Source of the DNA: JAWKXU01 sp020446465
GTDB lineage: Bacteria; Pseudomonadota; Alphaproteobacteria; Sphingomonadales; Sphingomonadaceae
Direction: 5' to 3'
DNA: 64,000 nucleotides
Assembly: GCA_041396845.1 (NCBI GenBank)
Contig: JAWKXU010000002.1
Coordinates: 434,001-498,000 of the forward strand
Part shown: piece after piece, positions 1 through 9,931 of the stretch
How positions within the stretch are numbered: position 1 is the first letter of the stretch
Layout of the letters: every line of letters begins with the position of its first letter
Translations under genes and position numbers: made by a program
The notes under the pieces: generated by a model
Database searches by the model: none
The model's input: the letters and a program-made list of their open reading frames with translations, nothing else
What the model was told of the DNA's origin: nothing

Positions 1-569
1 AAGCGGGCGGCAAAGCGATCTCCCCGATCAGTCTGGACGATCCAGCATGCCTTGCCCTCATCCCATTCCATGCGTGTAACTTTGGTCTGGAACAATGCGC
101 GATCATACAGGTGAAAGTGGCGCCCCAGAAGCTGGCAATAGGCGAATATCTCCGACCCCCGTACATAGCGTTCCGTCGGCATGTAGCCGGTTTCTTCCAG
201 AAACGGCAGGTAGATATAGGATTCAACATCGCAGCGCAGCCCCGGATACCTGTTCCAGTACCACGTGCCGCCAAAATCAGCCGCAATGTCGAGGATGCGA
301 AAATTGTCGATCCCGTTCTTGCGGAACGTCGCCCCGGCCTGAAGCCCGCCAAATCCGCCGCCGATAACGAGGACATCCAGGTCTTCAACCAGTGCCTCGC
401 GCGCTGGAGGCTCTCCCGCGTAAGGATCATCGGCGAAATGTTCCAGCGCACCTTCGGCAAAGTTGTACTGGTCCGTTCCCTCTTTCTTGAGCCTGCGTTC
501 CCGTTCCTGCTGGTATTTCTTCCGGATTTCTTCGGCCCGGTCCTGTGAAATGTTGCGATTGTCAGACAT
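1..569 (-). CDS. Flavin-dependent (Baeyer-Villiger type) monooxygenase, N-terminal part, cut by window edge
   Basis: The first 189 residues are visible; the rest lies beyond the left edge. A charged N-terminal extension of about 60 residues (rich in K, R and E) is followed by the FAD-binding Rossmann motif GGGFGG near residue 70 and GGTWYWNRYPG near residues 100-110. These features belong to type I Baeyer-Villiger monooxygenases with an extended N-terminus, which use FAD, NADPH and O2 to turn ketones into esters or lactones. The start at 569 is the only Met before the conserved core. It lies 33 bp after the OYE gene, as the last visible gene of a minus-strand catabolic operon. The FxGxxxHxxxW fingerprint is out of view, so a related flavin monooxygenase is possible. 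Confidence 0.85.
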   Translation of the reverse strand, partial: MSDNRNISQDRAEEIRKKYQQERERRLKKEGTDQYNFAEGALEHFADDPYAGEPPAREALVEDLDVLVIGGGFGGLQAGATFRKNGIDNFRILDIAADFGGTWYWNRYPGLRCDVESYIYLPFLEETGYMPTERYVRGSEIFAYCQLLGRHFHLYDRALFQTKVTRMEWDEGKACWIVQTDRGDRFAAR

Positions 570-1324
570 GTCGATCTTTCAGATAGGGTTCGCAGCAGGT
601 GGTCAGTCCAGGCTGGAGAGCATCTCGCGTCGGAATGGCAGCAGGTCTGCCATGCGGCCCTCGCGCACCTTTTTGGCCCAGTCCGGGTTGGCAATCAGGG
701 CACGGCCCACCGCGATAAGATCAAATTCGTCCTGCTCCAGACGGTCAATCAGATCCCCAAGGCCGCTGTTGTCGTCGCGATTGCCATGAGCCAGCGTGGA
801 CATGAAATCGCCGCTCAATGTAACCGAACCAACGCTGATCGACGGCAAGCCGGACAGTTTGCGCGTCCAGCCCGCCAGATTGAGCGTGCTGTCTTCATAC
901 ATCGGTTCCCAGAACCGGCGCTGCGAACAATCGAAGATATCGACGCCTGCATCGACAAAATCCCCCAGAAACGCCTCAAGCTCCTGCGGGGTTGCCCATG
1001 GCCGGGCATCGTAATCCTGCAATTTCCACTGGGAAAAACGCAGCAAGATCGGAAAATCAGGCGCAGTGCGGGCGCGAATGGCCTTGACGATATCGAGCGC
1101 AAAACGGCTCCTGTTGGCAAGGCTGCCGCCGTAGTCATCATCACGCAAGTTGGTCTGATCCCAGAAAAACTGGTCGATCAGATAACCATGTGCAGCGTGC
1201 AGTTCGACCCCGTCAAAGCCCATCTCGTATGCAGAAATGGCCGCCTGAACGTAGGCTTCGCTTACCTCGTCGATTTCCTGCCGGGTCATCGCCCGGCCCT
1301 CTTTCACGCCAGGGGAAGTGACGT

Positions 1325-2580
1325 GACCCCCAGCTTTCCCCCAGCTGGGATTAGAGCCGGGCGGTTGTTTTGCGCATAAGCGCGGTTGAAGCAATGGGCT
1401 GCGTAGCGGAGCCCGTAGGGCGTAGCGAAGCAGGCCATTGCTTATCCAGTTCAGCGGCGAACGCCGCCGGTGTTGCGTAACCGAGAGACGAGTGTGGTCG
1501 CTCCCGATTGTAGTCTTCGACCCAGGCCGCGATCTCGACACGGGCATGGGCCATGCTCAAGAACAGCGTCTCGTTGAGCAGTTCGTCGCGCATGCGGCCA
1601 TTGAAGCTCTCGACATAGCCATTCTGCATCGGCCTTCCGGGCGCGATGTAATGCCACTCCACGCCGACCTCGCCGCACCATGCCAGCACAGCGTTGCTGG
1701 TGAGCTCGGTGCCATTGTCGCTGACGATCATGCCTGGCTTGCCGCGCTGTTCGATCAGTGCGGTCAGCTCGCGAACGACACGGCGACCAGAGATCGAGGT
1801 GTCCGGCACCGCTGCCAGGCACTCCCGGGTCACGCCATCGACCACGTTGAGCACCCGGAACCGTCTTCCCGAAGCCATCTGGTCGTGAACAAAGTCCAGG
1901 CTCCAGCGCTGGTTCGGCAGCGCCAGAACCGAGCAGGTGCCCTTGTGCCAACAGCACGCCTGCGGCTTCGTCGTCGCCTTACTGCCAGCCCTTCTTCCTT
2001 GTAGAGCCTCTGGGTCTTCTTGCGGTTGATCACGATCCCCTCCCGGCGCAGCAGGATATGCAGACGGCGATAGCCGAACCGGCGACGCTGGTTGGCCAGC
2101 TGCGCAGCTTCTCGCGAAGCTCGGCATCATCGTCCCGGGTGGAACGGTAACGCACGCTTTTGCGATCAGCATCGATAACACGGCACGCCCGCCGCTCGCC
2201 CATCCCGTGGCACACCTGGAGATGAGCAACAGCTTCCAGGCTGCGCGGCGGGCGTCAGAACTTTTTTGCCAGAAGATCCTTCAGAGCAGCCTTGTCCAGC
2301 ATCGCATCGGCCAGCAGCCGCTTGAGCTTGGCGTTCTCGCTCTCGAGCTTCCTTCAGTCGGCGGGCATCGGACACTTCCATCCCGCCATACTTCGACTTC
2401 CAGTTGTAGATCGTCGCTTCAGATACACCGTGCCGACGGGCCAGGTCAGCGGTCTTGGCTCCCGCCTCCGCTTCCTTCAGCACCCCGATAATCTGCTCTT
2501 CTGAAAACCTCGTACGCTTCATCGTCTGTCCTTCCTTCAAGGCCAGACTCTAATCGCTCGTGGAGGAAAATCAGGGGGTC
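1325..2580 (-). mobile_element. IS3 family (IS407 group) insertion sequence, copy 1
   Basis: This 1256-bp element has imperfect terminal inverted repeats beginning GACCCCC. It is flanked by the 4-bp direct repeat ACGT at 1321-1324 and 2581-2584; IS407-group elements typically make 4-bp duplications. The second copy at 19520-20773 is nearly identical but inverted. Continuity of the interrupted OYE gene on both sides shows this is a single simple insertion. The reconstructed target is the palindrome TGACGTCA. Confidence 0.93.
1351..2522 (-). pseudogene. IS407-type transposase orfA/orfB, frameshifted
   Basis: OrfA starts at 2522 (MKRTRFSEEQIIGVLKEAEA, a helix-turn-helix protein). OrfB carries the DDE integrase core (SLDFVHDQ, VSDNGTELTS, PHSSLGY). 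Relative to copy 2 at 19.5 kb this copy has an extra base in orfA where the reading should give LKELESENAKL, plus further single-base differences near 1930, 2104 and 2240. The OrfAB transposase therefore cannot be made intact. Copy 1 keeps two bases near 2040 that copy 2 has lost, so the copies have decayed independently. Confidence 0.85.
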
Positions 2581-3651
2581 ACGTCAGAAGCCAGCCCGGA
2601 CGGACCGACAAGATCGGGGCGATCATCAGCGCGATCACCGTAGATCTCTTCCACATCTGACTTCGGGGCAACGCCGATATGCCATAGTTGCGGGACAATC
2701 TTGCCCCCGGCCGCATGGACACCTTCCAGAACGCGCGCCCAGCCAGCCAGTGCCGCTTCTCCATGAAAGCAGGGAACACCAGGATCATTGGAAGCGGTCG
2801 CGTGCGGAATCCATGTGCCTTCGGTAACGATAAGTCCGACGCCACCTTCTGCACGGCGGCGATAATAAGCCGCCACGTCTTCGCCGGGCACCCCGCCGGG
2901 CGATGCCCCCCGCGTCATGGGCGGCATGACAATGCGGTTTGCAAGGGACAGAGCACCAAGCTCGATCGGCTTGAATAGCGCGTCGGAATTGGCAATTTTG
3001 TTCATTGAAATCCTCCCCGGTTCGTCATTTTGCGACGATGCCCAGTTTTTCACGCAGCCAGACTGCAGCCTCGGCAATGGCAGTGTCGGCAACGGCGCTG
3101 TTGCCGGCGAGGAACTGGAACACGTGCTGCATGTCGGGCCAGATTTTCAGCGCGACGTCATTTCCAGCATTTGTCGCGCGTTCGTAAAATGCGCGGCTGT
3201 CATCCAGCAACACATCATCGGCCCCGGTTTGCACCAGTATGGGCGGCAGACCGGCAAGGTCAGCATGGAGCGGGCTTGCCAGCGGATCGTGCCGGTTGCC
3301 GTCAGGGCCGAGGAATATGTCAACGAATGCGAGGGTCGCATCGCGCGATCCCAGAATATCGACCTCTGCATTTGTTTCATAAGTAGCGCCGCGCGCTTCC
3401 AGATCGAGGTAGGGCGCCATTGCATAGGCCGCCGCGGGCAGCGCCAGCCCTTGCTCGCGCGCTGCCAAAAGACCGCTTATCGCCAGTGCTCCGCCCGCAG
3501 AATCCCCGACAAATGCAGTGCGCTCGGCCGTTGCGCCATGATCGGCCAGCAAACCGGCATAGACCGCCACGACATCGCTCACTTGCGCCGGGTGAACATG
3601 TTCAGGCGCGCGCCGGTAATCGGGAATGAAAGCCTTGCAGCCAACTGCCTT

Positions 3652-5056
3652 GATGGGGTGGACGGCCCCCATGGCATCAAATTGTGCCAGAATGAGGTCG
3701 TTGCACACCTCAGGAAAGGAGACCGTCCGTGGAACAGGTTATCAGAATTGGAATGGATACGTCGAAGCACATTTTCCAGATTCATGGAGTGAACGAGGCT
3801 GAAGAACTGATCCTCCGCCGCAAGTTTCGTCGGAAAGAGATGATCGCATTCTTCGAAAAGCTTGAACCGGCAGAGTTGCGATCGAAGCATGCGCAGCTTC
3901 ACACCACTCGCGCGACTTCTTCGATCGTTCGGACACGAGGTCAAACTGATCGCTCCCCAATTGGTCAAGCCATACGTCAAGCGTGGCAAGAATGATGCCG
4001 CAGATGCTGAAGCGCTGTGCGAGGCGATGAGCAGGCCAACCATGCGATTTGTACCGGTGAAGACTGAAGAACAGCAAGCAGCTTTGATGCTGTTAGGTGT
4101 TCGCGAGCGCATGATCCGCAACCGTACGCAGATCGTCAATGCAATCCGGGGGCATGCGGCGGAATTTGGTCTGACTGCACCTTACTGGGATCCCGCAATT
4201 CACTCGACTGCTCGAACACCTTCAGACGAACGAAGATGTGCCCGATTTGGCAAGGAATTGTTCTCGCTGCAGGCTGCCGAATATGAGCAGCTCCAGGCTC
4301 GCATTGCTGAGATCGATATGAAATTGAAGGCTTGCATAAGGAAAATGAGCTCAGTCGTAGGTTGTCAGAAATTCCCGGCGTCGGACCGGTTGGTGCTGTC
4401 ATGTTGGCACTCAAAACCCCGGCACCAGAGATGTTTCGGTCCAGTCGACACTTCGCAGCTTGGCTGGGATTGACACCGAAGGATCATTCAACCGGTGGCA
4501 AGACGAGGTTTCGGAAAGATAACTCGAGCAGGAGATGAAGGTCTGCGCAGTGGTACTTGTAGCTGGCGCAACTTCGGTTCTAAGCCATTACCGCGGTAAA
4601 GAAGGACACGGTGCAGTAGTGTCATGGTTCAACCAGCTGCTTGAACGCAAGCCTCCAAAGCTGGTTGCAGTTGCTCTCGCGAACAAGATCGCGCGCATTG
4701 CCTGGAAAGTAATGGTGAGTGGCGAGCGCTACCAAAAGCCAATGTTGCAAGCGGCATGACCACCTGCATGAAAGAGATCGGCCAGACACGATGAGCAGCT
4801 TCGAAATGCTATCGTGCTGAGCTGATGGCAATCCTTGCAATGTAATCTGCAGATGGTGTGATCGATCGATCCTCGACGCAAGACATCCCGCACTCGGCCA
4901 TGGCCTAAAAAGGTCGTTGCCTTGATAGGAACTTTCGTCGCGGAAACCATCTTGGCCAGCACTCAATTGAGTGCGCAAATAGGCCGGACATATGGAAGCA
5001 AGCGATCCAATCCACAGTCATGCAATCACCTTGCAGGGAAGGGGCCGTCCACATAT
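3652..5056 (+). mobile_element. IS110 family (IS1111 group) insertion sequence
   Basis: This 1405-bp insert carries a DEDD-type transposase relic. Twelve-base inverted repeats lie just inside the ends: GTGGACGGCCCC at 3658-3669 and GGGGCCGTCCAC at 5041-5052, with short tails outside. Subterminal repeats and absence of target duplication characterise the IS1111 group, and none is seen here. The boundaries are set by the restored hydrolase frame and could shift by a base or two. The 300 bp after the transposase (4760-5056) hold no recognisable gene. Confidence 0.85.
3729..4759 (+). pseudogene. IS110/IS1111 family transposase, several frameshifts
   Basis: A GTG start at 3729 opens with MEQVIRIGMDTSKHIFQIHG, the DEDD transposase N-terminus. 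Homologous stretches then continue in different frames: VAIEACAASHHS, then LIAPQLVKPYVKRGKNDAAD with its conserved Asp-Ala-Ala-Asp, then SEIPGVGPVGAVMLALKTP (Transposase_20 region), and finally the C-terminal block ending MLQAA at 4759. At least three indels between about 3845 and 4540 break it. IS1111-type transposases cut and join DNA by an RNase-H-like DEDD site; this copy should not be able to. Confidence 0.85.
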
Positions 5057-5418
5057 GGCGAGGTGGCCGTAAAGCTTGCGATGCGAATACATCGACCCCA
5101 GCACATATCCGCCACCATGCGCGCACAACAGAACGCAAGCATTGTCCTGCCGCTTGGGAATGGCCCACAGGCCGGGCACGCCACCGACAGTGCCCTCTAT
5201 ATAGTCGACCTGTCCCGGCTCGGTCGTGACATCGCCCCAATGTTCAAAATCCGCGCGGATCGCATCCAGCGTCCTTTCCGGATCGGCTTCGTTGGCCGCG
5301 ATCCAGCCAGCATAGAGATCCTTCAGCATCTGCGAGCCTGTATCAGCCATCCATCATCCCGTTTTGTTATGTATGTATTGTTATGTGGTTTGCGCCAGAA
5401 ATCGCGCAGGCTCGTTTA

Positions 5419-6473
5419 TCATGCGTCTGCCAGCACGATGCGGCCGATCACATCCCCGCGTTCCAGTTTTTCCAGCGCTGCATTGGCATCGTCCTTTGCC
5501 ATGCGCGTAATGGGGCCGGGGGCAAACTTGCCCGCCTCGCGCCAACGCGATGACATCGCGCAATTCCTGCCGGCTGCCCGTGATCGTGCCGATGATCGAA
5601 CGGGGACGGAAGATGAGGCTGGGAAGGGACAGGCGCATCTCACCGCCACCAACGCCGACCAGCACCAGCCTGCCTTTCTTGCCAAGGCATTCAAGCGCCA
5701 GTGACACGGTGGCGGGAATGCCCACAAAGTCTATCGCGGCCTGCAACAGCCCGCCACTGGCTTCCAGCACGCGTTGAACCGCATCATCCCCCGAATTGTC
5801 GATTGCGGCACTTGCCCCCGCGTCCAGTGCGCCCTGCCTTTTTTCCGCGCTTACGTCTGCGACGATGATGTTGGTGTGGCCAAGCGCCTGTAGCAGTTTG
5901 ACGCCAACCAGCCCCACACCGCCAGCGCCGACCAGCAGGATCGGCGCGTCAGGATCGACCTCCCCAGTTTGCGTATTGCCGAATATGCCGTGAGGCCGAA
6001 CAGGCGAAAGTGGCCGCTACCGCCGGATCAATATCGCCGAAGGGGAAAAGATAGCTCGCGTCAGGAACGATCAGGTGAGAGCCAAAACCCCCATCCTGAA
6101 TGACACCGATGCCACGCGGCTGGTAACACAGGTTTTCATTATCGGAGAGGCACAACTCGCAAGTGCCGCAGCCAACCCAGGGATAGACGATCCGTTCATC
6201 CCCGACCGCAACGCCCGTTGCACCTGGCCCCAGCGCGGCCACACGGCCAACAATCTCATGCCCCGGTGCGCAAGGAAGCGTGACGCCGCGATCCGTGATC
6301 TTGAGCACCTGGCCGCCACCCAGATCGAACTCGCCGTGAACAAAATGAAGGTCCGAATGACAGACGCCGCAGTGCGTCACTTCAATCAGAACCTGTTTCC
6401 CGGTTGGGACCGGGTCAGGCCTTTCGATGCACTGCAACGGCTTGTTGTTTTCCACGACGGACCAGAGCTTCAT
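5419..6473 (-). pseudogene. Zinc-dependent alcohol dehydrogenase (MDR family), three frameshifts
   Basis: The start at 6473 (MKLWSVVENNKPLQCIERPD) follows AAGGAAG at good spacing. The catalytic zinc region THCGVCHSDLHF and the structural zinc cluster CGTCELCLSDNENLC are intact. The reading then breaks near 6000 and 5963, each apparently a missing G, and again near 5540 with two bases missing. The expected protein continues across frames as GLTAYSAIRKLG, EVDPDAPILLVG, then VGVKLLQALGHTN, and ends RIVLADA at 5419. The family oxidises alcohols to ketones or aldehydes with NAD. It is the first gene of the ADH-hydrolase-OYE-BVMO operon. Sequencing error cannot be excluded, but three independent indels in one gene suggest real decay. 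Confidence 0.85.
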
Positions 6474-6856
6474 CAGCAATCTTCCTTTCAGTATTTGTTC
6501 TGCTGCGGCCCCATAGCGCCAACAATCGCACTGCAAGCGACCATCGCCCCATGCACAAGGTCAGCGCCAACGCGCCGTCATTGCTTTCCCGCCAGAGGAG
6601 CGCAGCAGACATCCATTCTCACCCAATCAAACCCTTCCAGTAACGAAAGGCGTTTATTTTCCGACTCGTTGACCGTAAACGGCAAAGCCAGCTTAGCCTA
6701 ACAACAATCCCATGCCATGCTTATTGCATCGTTGTGCCCAGCTCACCGCCCTATTACTGCAGTTATGCCGAAGTTTTATCGGGTTTATTGCCTTGCAGGT
6801 CAAGAACACAAAAAGCGCCCGGCAAGAATATCGTCTTCGCCAAAAGAGAGGTGGCC
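6474..6856. other. Intergenic region between divergent dehydrogenase genes
   Basis: This 383-bp stretch separates the minus-strand dehydrogenase relic from the plus-strand dehydrogenase at 6857 and must hold both promoters. I see no clear regulator gene, operator or RNA in it. Reading frames entering it from either side lack a family match. Confidence 0.4.
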
Positions 6857-7906
6857 ATGAAAGCATTTCAGATCGTCGAATGGGGCGGGCCCGCGGAGTT
6901 CGTTGACGTTCCGGTGCCGTCTCCCGGCCCGGGCGAAGTCCTGATCCGCATGGCAGGGGCAGGGCTGTGCCGATCCGACCTCGACATCATTGACAGTGCA
7001 GCGGGCAGCGCCCCTTACGCTGCGGTGTTGCCTGCGGGCTTTACGCTGGGCCATGAAAATGCCGGTAGGGTCGAATATTGCGGTGAAGGCGTTACCGACC
7101 TGCAGCCGGGGGGCAGCGTTGCGGTGCACAACATGCACCATTGCGGGACGTGCGAATTTTGCGTTCACGGGCACGAGCAGACCTGCACCACATTCACGCG
7201 CGGGGCTATCGGCATGACCCGCGGTGTCGGCATTGACGGCGGACTTGCCGAATTCATGATCGTGCCACGACGCGAACTGGTGTCGCTCGGCAATATCGAT
7301 CCTCTCGCCATTGCCCCGCTAACCGATGCCGGGGTCACATCCTATCGTGCGGTGAAGACGGGGCTGGATCGTCTTTATCCCGGCTCGACCGCGCTGGTGA
7401 TCGGCGTCGGCGGGCTGGGCGCTTACGCCATCCAGTTCCTGAAACTGCTGTCACCTGCCACAGTCTTTGCGGTCGACCGGGCCGAAAGCCGGCTGGACGA
7501 TGCACGCCGGTTCGGCGCGGACCATGCCATACGCTCCGATGACCGCTCCGCCGAAGCGATCATGGACCTGACTGGCGGCAGAGGCGCAGACCTCATCATC
7601 GACCTCGTCGGCAACAATGCGACACTTGCTCTTGCCGCAGCCGTATCCCGCCCACATGGACGCATCGTGCTGGTGGGACTGGAAGGCGGCACGCTGGAAG
7701 TCGGCTGGGGCAAGATTGCAACGACATGCGAATTTGCCATCTCACTGGGCAGCACAGTGTCGGATTTGCAGGAAGTCTGCCGGCTTGCAGCAGATGGACG
7801 TTTGATAATCGACTATGAGACTTTCGCGCTCGATGACGTCGAAGTTGCGCTTTCCCGCTTGCGCGAAGGCAAGCTCAATGGCCGGGCCGTGGTATCTTTT
7901 CCATGA
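6857..7906 (+). CDS. Zinc-dependent alcohol dehydrogenase (MDR family)
   Basis: This intact 349-residue medium-chain dehydrogenase has the catalytic zinc region GAGLCRSDLD, GHENAGRV, the structural zinc cysteines in HHCGTCEFCVHGHEQTC, and the NAD-binding motif GVGGLG near residue 182. The ATG at 6857 follows GAGAGGTGGCC; upstream in-frame starts precede no conserved sequence. It oxidises an alcohol or reduces a ketone with NAD(H); the substrate is unknown. It is divergent from the decayed dehydrogenase at 5419-6473 and could replace that activity. Confidence 0.88.
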   Translation: MKAFQIVEWGGPAEFVDVPVPSPGPGEVLIRMAGAGLCRSDLDIIDSAAGSAPYAAVLPAGFTLGHENAGRVEYCGEGVTDLQPGGSVAVHNMHHCGTCEFCVHGHEQTCTTFTRGAIGMTRGVGIDGGLAEFMIVPRRELVSLGNIDPLAIAPLTDAGVTSYRAVKTGLDRLYPGSTALVIGVGGLGAYAIQFLKLLSPATVFAVDRAESRLDDARRFGADHAIRSDDRSAEAIMDLTGGRGADLIIDLVGNNATLALAAAVSRPHGRIVLVGLEGGTLEVGWGKIATTCEFAISLGSTVSDLQEVCRLAADGRLIIDYETFALDDVEVALSRLREGKLNGRAVVSFP

Positions 7907-7992
7907 ATTTCGCGCATGTCCTTGCGTTCTGACAATGACCTGTCGGCCAATGCACGATAAGGGTAAATTCGTGTCTTGAATGAGGTGAACAG

Positions 7993-8316
7993 ATGCCCGA
8001 TCTGGAAAAGGCAAAAACCCGGCTGGAAGCGCAACTTGCGGAATTGAACGCCCGACTTGAACATCTTGAGCGGGATCTGGCCGAACCATTGAACCCGGAT
8101 TCGTCCGAAAGAGCAGTCGAGATGGAGGATGACGCCTCTCTCGAAGCGCAATGCGCGCTTGTCTCGAACGAAATCCTCTCTGTCCGTCGCGCGCTGGATC
8201 GCATTGCAGAGGGCAGCTATGGCACCTGCGTGCAATGCGGCAACGAAATTTCGCCGCAGCGCCTGGAAGTGCGGCCCGAGGCTGCCTTGTGCGTCAGTTG
8301 CGCCAGTAAACTCTGA
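7993..8316 (+). CDS. DksA/TraR family C4 zinc-finger protein
   Basis: This 107-residue protein begins with a coiled-coil-like region (MPDLEKAKTRLEAQLAELNA) and ends with a zinc finger, CVQCGNEI then CVSC. The architecture matches short DksA/TraR-like proteins, some of which bind RNA polymerase. The length (DksA itself is about 150 residues) and lack of a clear DxxDxA tip make a true DksA role unlikely. It lies alone between a plus-strand dehydrogenase and a minus-strand SDR; its link to catabolism is unknown. Confidence 0.8.
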   Translation: MPDLEKAKTRLEAQLAELNARLEHLERDLAEPLNPDSSERAVEMEDDASLEAQCALVSNEILSVRRALDRIAEGSYGTCVQCGNEISPQRLEVRPEAALCVSCASKL

Positions 8317-8351
8317 CCGGGCCACCGCCCGGCCAGATGTAATTGTACGCG

Positions 8352-9089
8352 CTATTGCGCGATGTAGCCCCCATCGACCGGGTAATATGCCCCGGTGATG
8401 AAACTTGCCGCCGGAGACGCAAGGAAGAGCACCGCCGATGCGATTTCATCAGGTTTGCCCAGACGGCCAACCGGGTGAAGTCCGGCAATTGTATCCAGCG
8501 CTTCGAGCGTCGCCTGTTTCAGAAGCGGCGTTTCGATATAGCCCGGCCCGATCGCATTTACCCGGATATTGTTTTCCGCACCTTCCAAGGCGGCGACTTT
8601 GGTAAGGCCTACCACACCATGTTTCGATGCGACGTAGGCAGCAGCCCCGGTCCGGCCAATCGCGCCCATGACCGAAGCAATGTTCACAATGGATGCCCCC
8701 GCCTTCATCACGGCCATTTCGGGCTTCAGGCAGTAGAACACGCCATCGAGATTGATCGAGATAACCTTGCGCCAGTCTTCGATCCTGGTTTCCGGCAAAG
8801 GCGCAAGTTCTGTCGATATACCCGCATTGTTGACCGCAATATCAAGAGCGCCGAACGTCTTGATCGTAAAATCGACCATGGCCTGACATGATCCGGGATC
8901 GGCCACATCCACTTTCGTAGCAGCTGCGCCTTCGCCCAGTTCATCGGCCAGCGCGCCAGCCGCATCGGGGTTGAGGTCTGCGATCACCACTTTTGCCCCG
9001 GCAGCGTGAAACCCGCGCGCGCAGGCTTCACCGATGCCCGATGCGCCGCCTGTGACCAGAGCAACCTTCCCTGAAAGATCAAAGTTCAT
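8352..9089 (-). CDS. Short-chain dehydrogenase/reductase (SDR)
   Basis: This 245-residue classical SDR has the cofactor motif TGGASGIG, an acidic residue at IADLN (pointing to NAD), NNAG, the active-site Ser at NIASVMG and YVASK. It ends with PVDGGYIAQ, typical of the family. The start at 9089 is 5 bp from the stop of the hydrolase relic (9094-9907), so the two share a minus-strand operon with the LLM monooxygenase. It could oxidise a cyclic alcohol such as a carveol-like intermediate, but the substrate is inferred only from neighbours. Confidence 0.9.
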   Translation of the reverse strand: MNFDLSGKVALVTGGASGIGEACARGFHAAGAKVVIADLNPDAAGALADELGEGAAATKVDVADPGSCQAMVDFTIKTFGALDIAVNNAGISTELAPLPETRIEDWRKVISINLDGVFYCLKPEMAVMKAGASIVNIASVMGAIGRTGAAAYVASKHGVVGLTKVAALEGAENNIRVNAIGPGYIETPLLKQATLEALDTIAGLHPVGRLGKPDEIASAVLFLASPAASFITGAYYPVDGGYIAQ

Positions 9090-9093
9090 TATT

Positions 9094-9907
9094 TATTTCT
9101 CCATACCTGGATTTTCTTCGGCAAGTTCGTTGATGAAATCTTCGATTGCCTTGTTCACGCGTTTCGGATTGGTGATGTTGACGGCATGTGGACCACCGGG
9201 GATCAACGTCACCCCGCGTGGTCGGGGACGCCCAGCGGTGTCCGCAAACCCAGTTCATAATCGGTTGCGATATCGGCCAGCCCATGAATGGTGGCCACGG
9301 GCACTTTCACTTCGTGCAGTCTGTCAAACAGCTGATCGATCGACATCAGGCACCCGGTCGCATCGCGGACCTGGGCCTTGCTCATGCCAAACCATGCCTT
9401 GTGCCAATGGTCATGATCCGCGCCCGGCCCCAGAATGAAGCTGGCCAGAAACTCGACCTTGCCCTGATCGGCGCCATTGGCAACCCAGTCATCCATCGTC
9501 CGTTCAAACGTGTCATCACCGCTGTCAGGCACCGGGCCGGCCTGCGTAGATAACTGCACAATGCCGTAGAACCGCTCCGGCGCCAGCATGGCGGCCCGCA
9601 TACCCACGATGCCGCCCTGGCTCATGCCCACGTGGACGCACTTTTCAATGCCCAGGGCATCGAGCAGACCGAGCAGGTCTTTGGCAGAATCCCAATAGTT
9701 GAAATCGCCTTCCCATTGTGTCTGGCCGTGGCCCCGCGCATCCCACGCAATGCACCGGCAACGTGATTTGAAATGTTCAACCTGCCGGTCAAACATCGTG
9801 TGGTTCATCATGTAACCATGGCTGAAGACGAGGGGCACACCCGCGCCCCCGCTATCAGCCACGGCAATTTTCGCGCCCGAAGGCACGGTGACGAGTTCTA
9901 CAGCCAT
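9094..9907 (-). pseudogene. Alpha/beta hydrolase with one frameshift near its C-terminus
   Basis: The protein starts MAVELVTVPSGAKIAVADSG at 9907 and has the SHGYMMN oxyanion region, the nucleophile elbow GMSQGG and IHGLADIATDYE with the catalytic Asp. The frame is lost at a run of four Gs (9212-9215 on the plus strand reads cccc). One more base would continue the protein as VTLIPGGPHAVNITNPKRV, with the expected catalytic His, and end at 9094. As read, the His is missing and the product stops at 9209. A homopolymer sequencing error is quite possible here, since the rest is intact. Similar enzymes hydrolyse esters or C-C bonds. Confidence 0.8.
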
Positions 9908-9931
9908 GGTCCTCTCCTCAATACCGGCGAC

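Larger units (their letters stand above)
603..3005 (-). pseudogene. Old Yellow Enzyme (NADH:flavin oxidoreductase) gene split by an IS407-type element
   Basis: The N-terminal half (3005 to 2585, beginning MNKIANSDALFKPIELG) and C-terminal half (1320 to 603, with HAAHGYLIDQFFW, YGGS and NRSRF motifs) belong to one OYE-family enzyme. They are separated by a 1256-bp insertion and a 4-bp duplication. Removing 1325-2580 and one ACGT joins the halves in frame as GLASDVTSPGVKEGR. The family uses FMN and NAD(P)H to reduce the C=C bond of alpha,beta-unsaturated carbonyls. GGGGAGG lies just upstream of the start at 3005. The gene sits between a hydrolase (19 bp upstream) and a BVMO (33 bp downstream), so it probably fed a saturated ketone to the BVMO. 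It should be inactive now. Confidence 0.92.
3025..5350 (-). pseudogene. Alpha/beta hydrolase (HSL/GDXG family esterase or lactonase), split by an IS1111-type element
   Basis: The N-terminal part (5350 to 5057) contains the oxyanion-hole motif HGGGYVLGS and ends YGHLA. The C-terminal part (3651 to 3025) continues KAVGCKAFIPDYRRAPEH and holds the nucleophile motif GDSAGGA and a late DMQH acid/His region. Removing 3652-5056 joins them in frame exactly. HSL-family hydrolases cleave esters and lactones; the monoterpene epsilon-lactone hydrolase MlhB is of this type. The gene lies between a dehydrogenase (5419-6473) and the OYE gene, in an operon that also has a BVMO, so a lactone hydrolase role is a reasonable inference. 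It is interrupted and presumably inactive. Confidence 0.9.

Noticed and set aside
1351..1547. Open frame that fuses IS407 sequence to the C-terminal half of the OYE enzyme (603-1547)
   Set aside because: The first 75 codons are antisense or out-of-frame IS sequence; the true gene is the split OYE.
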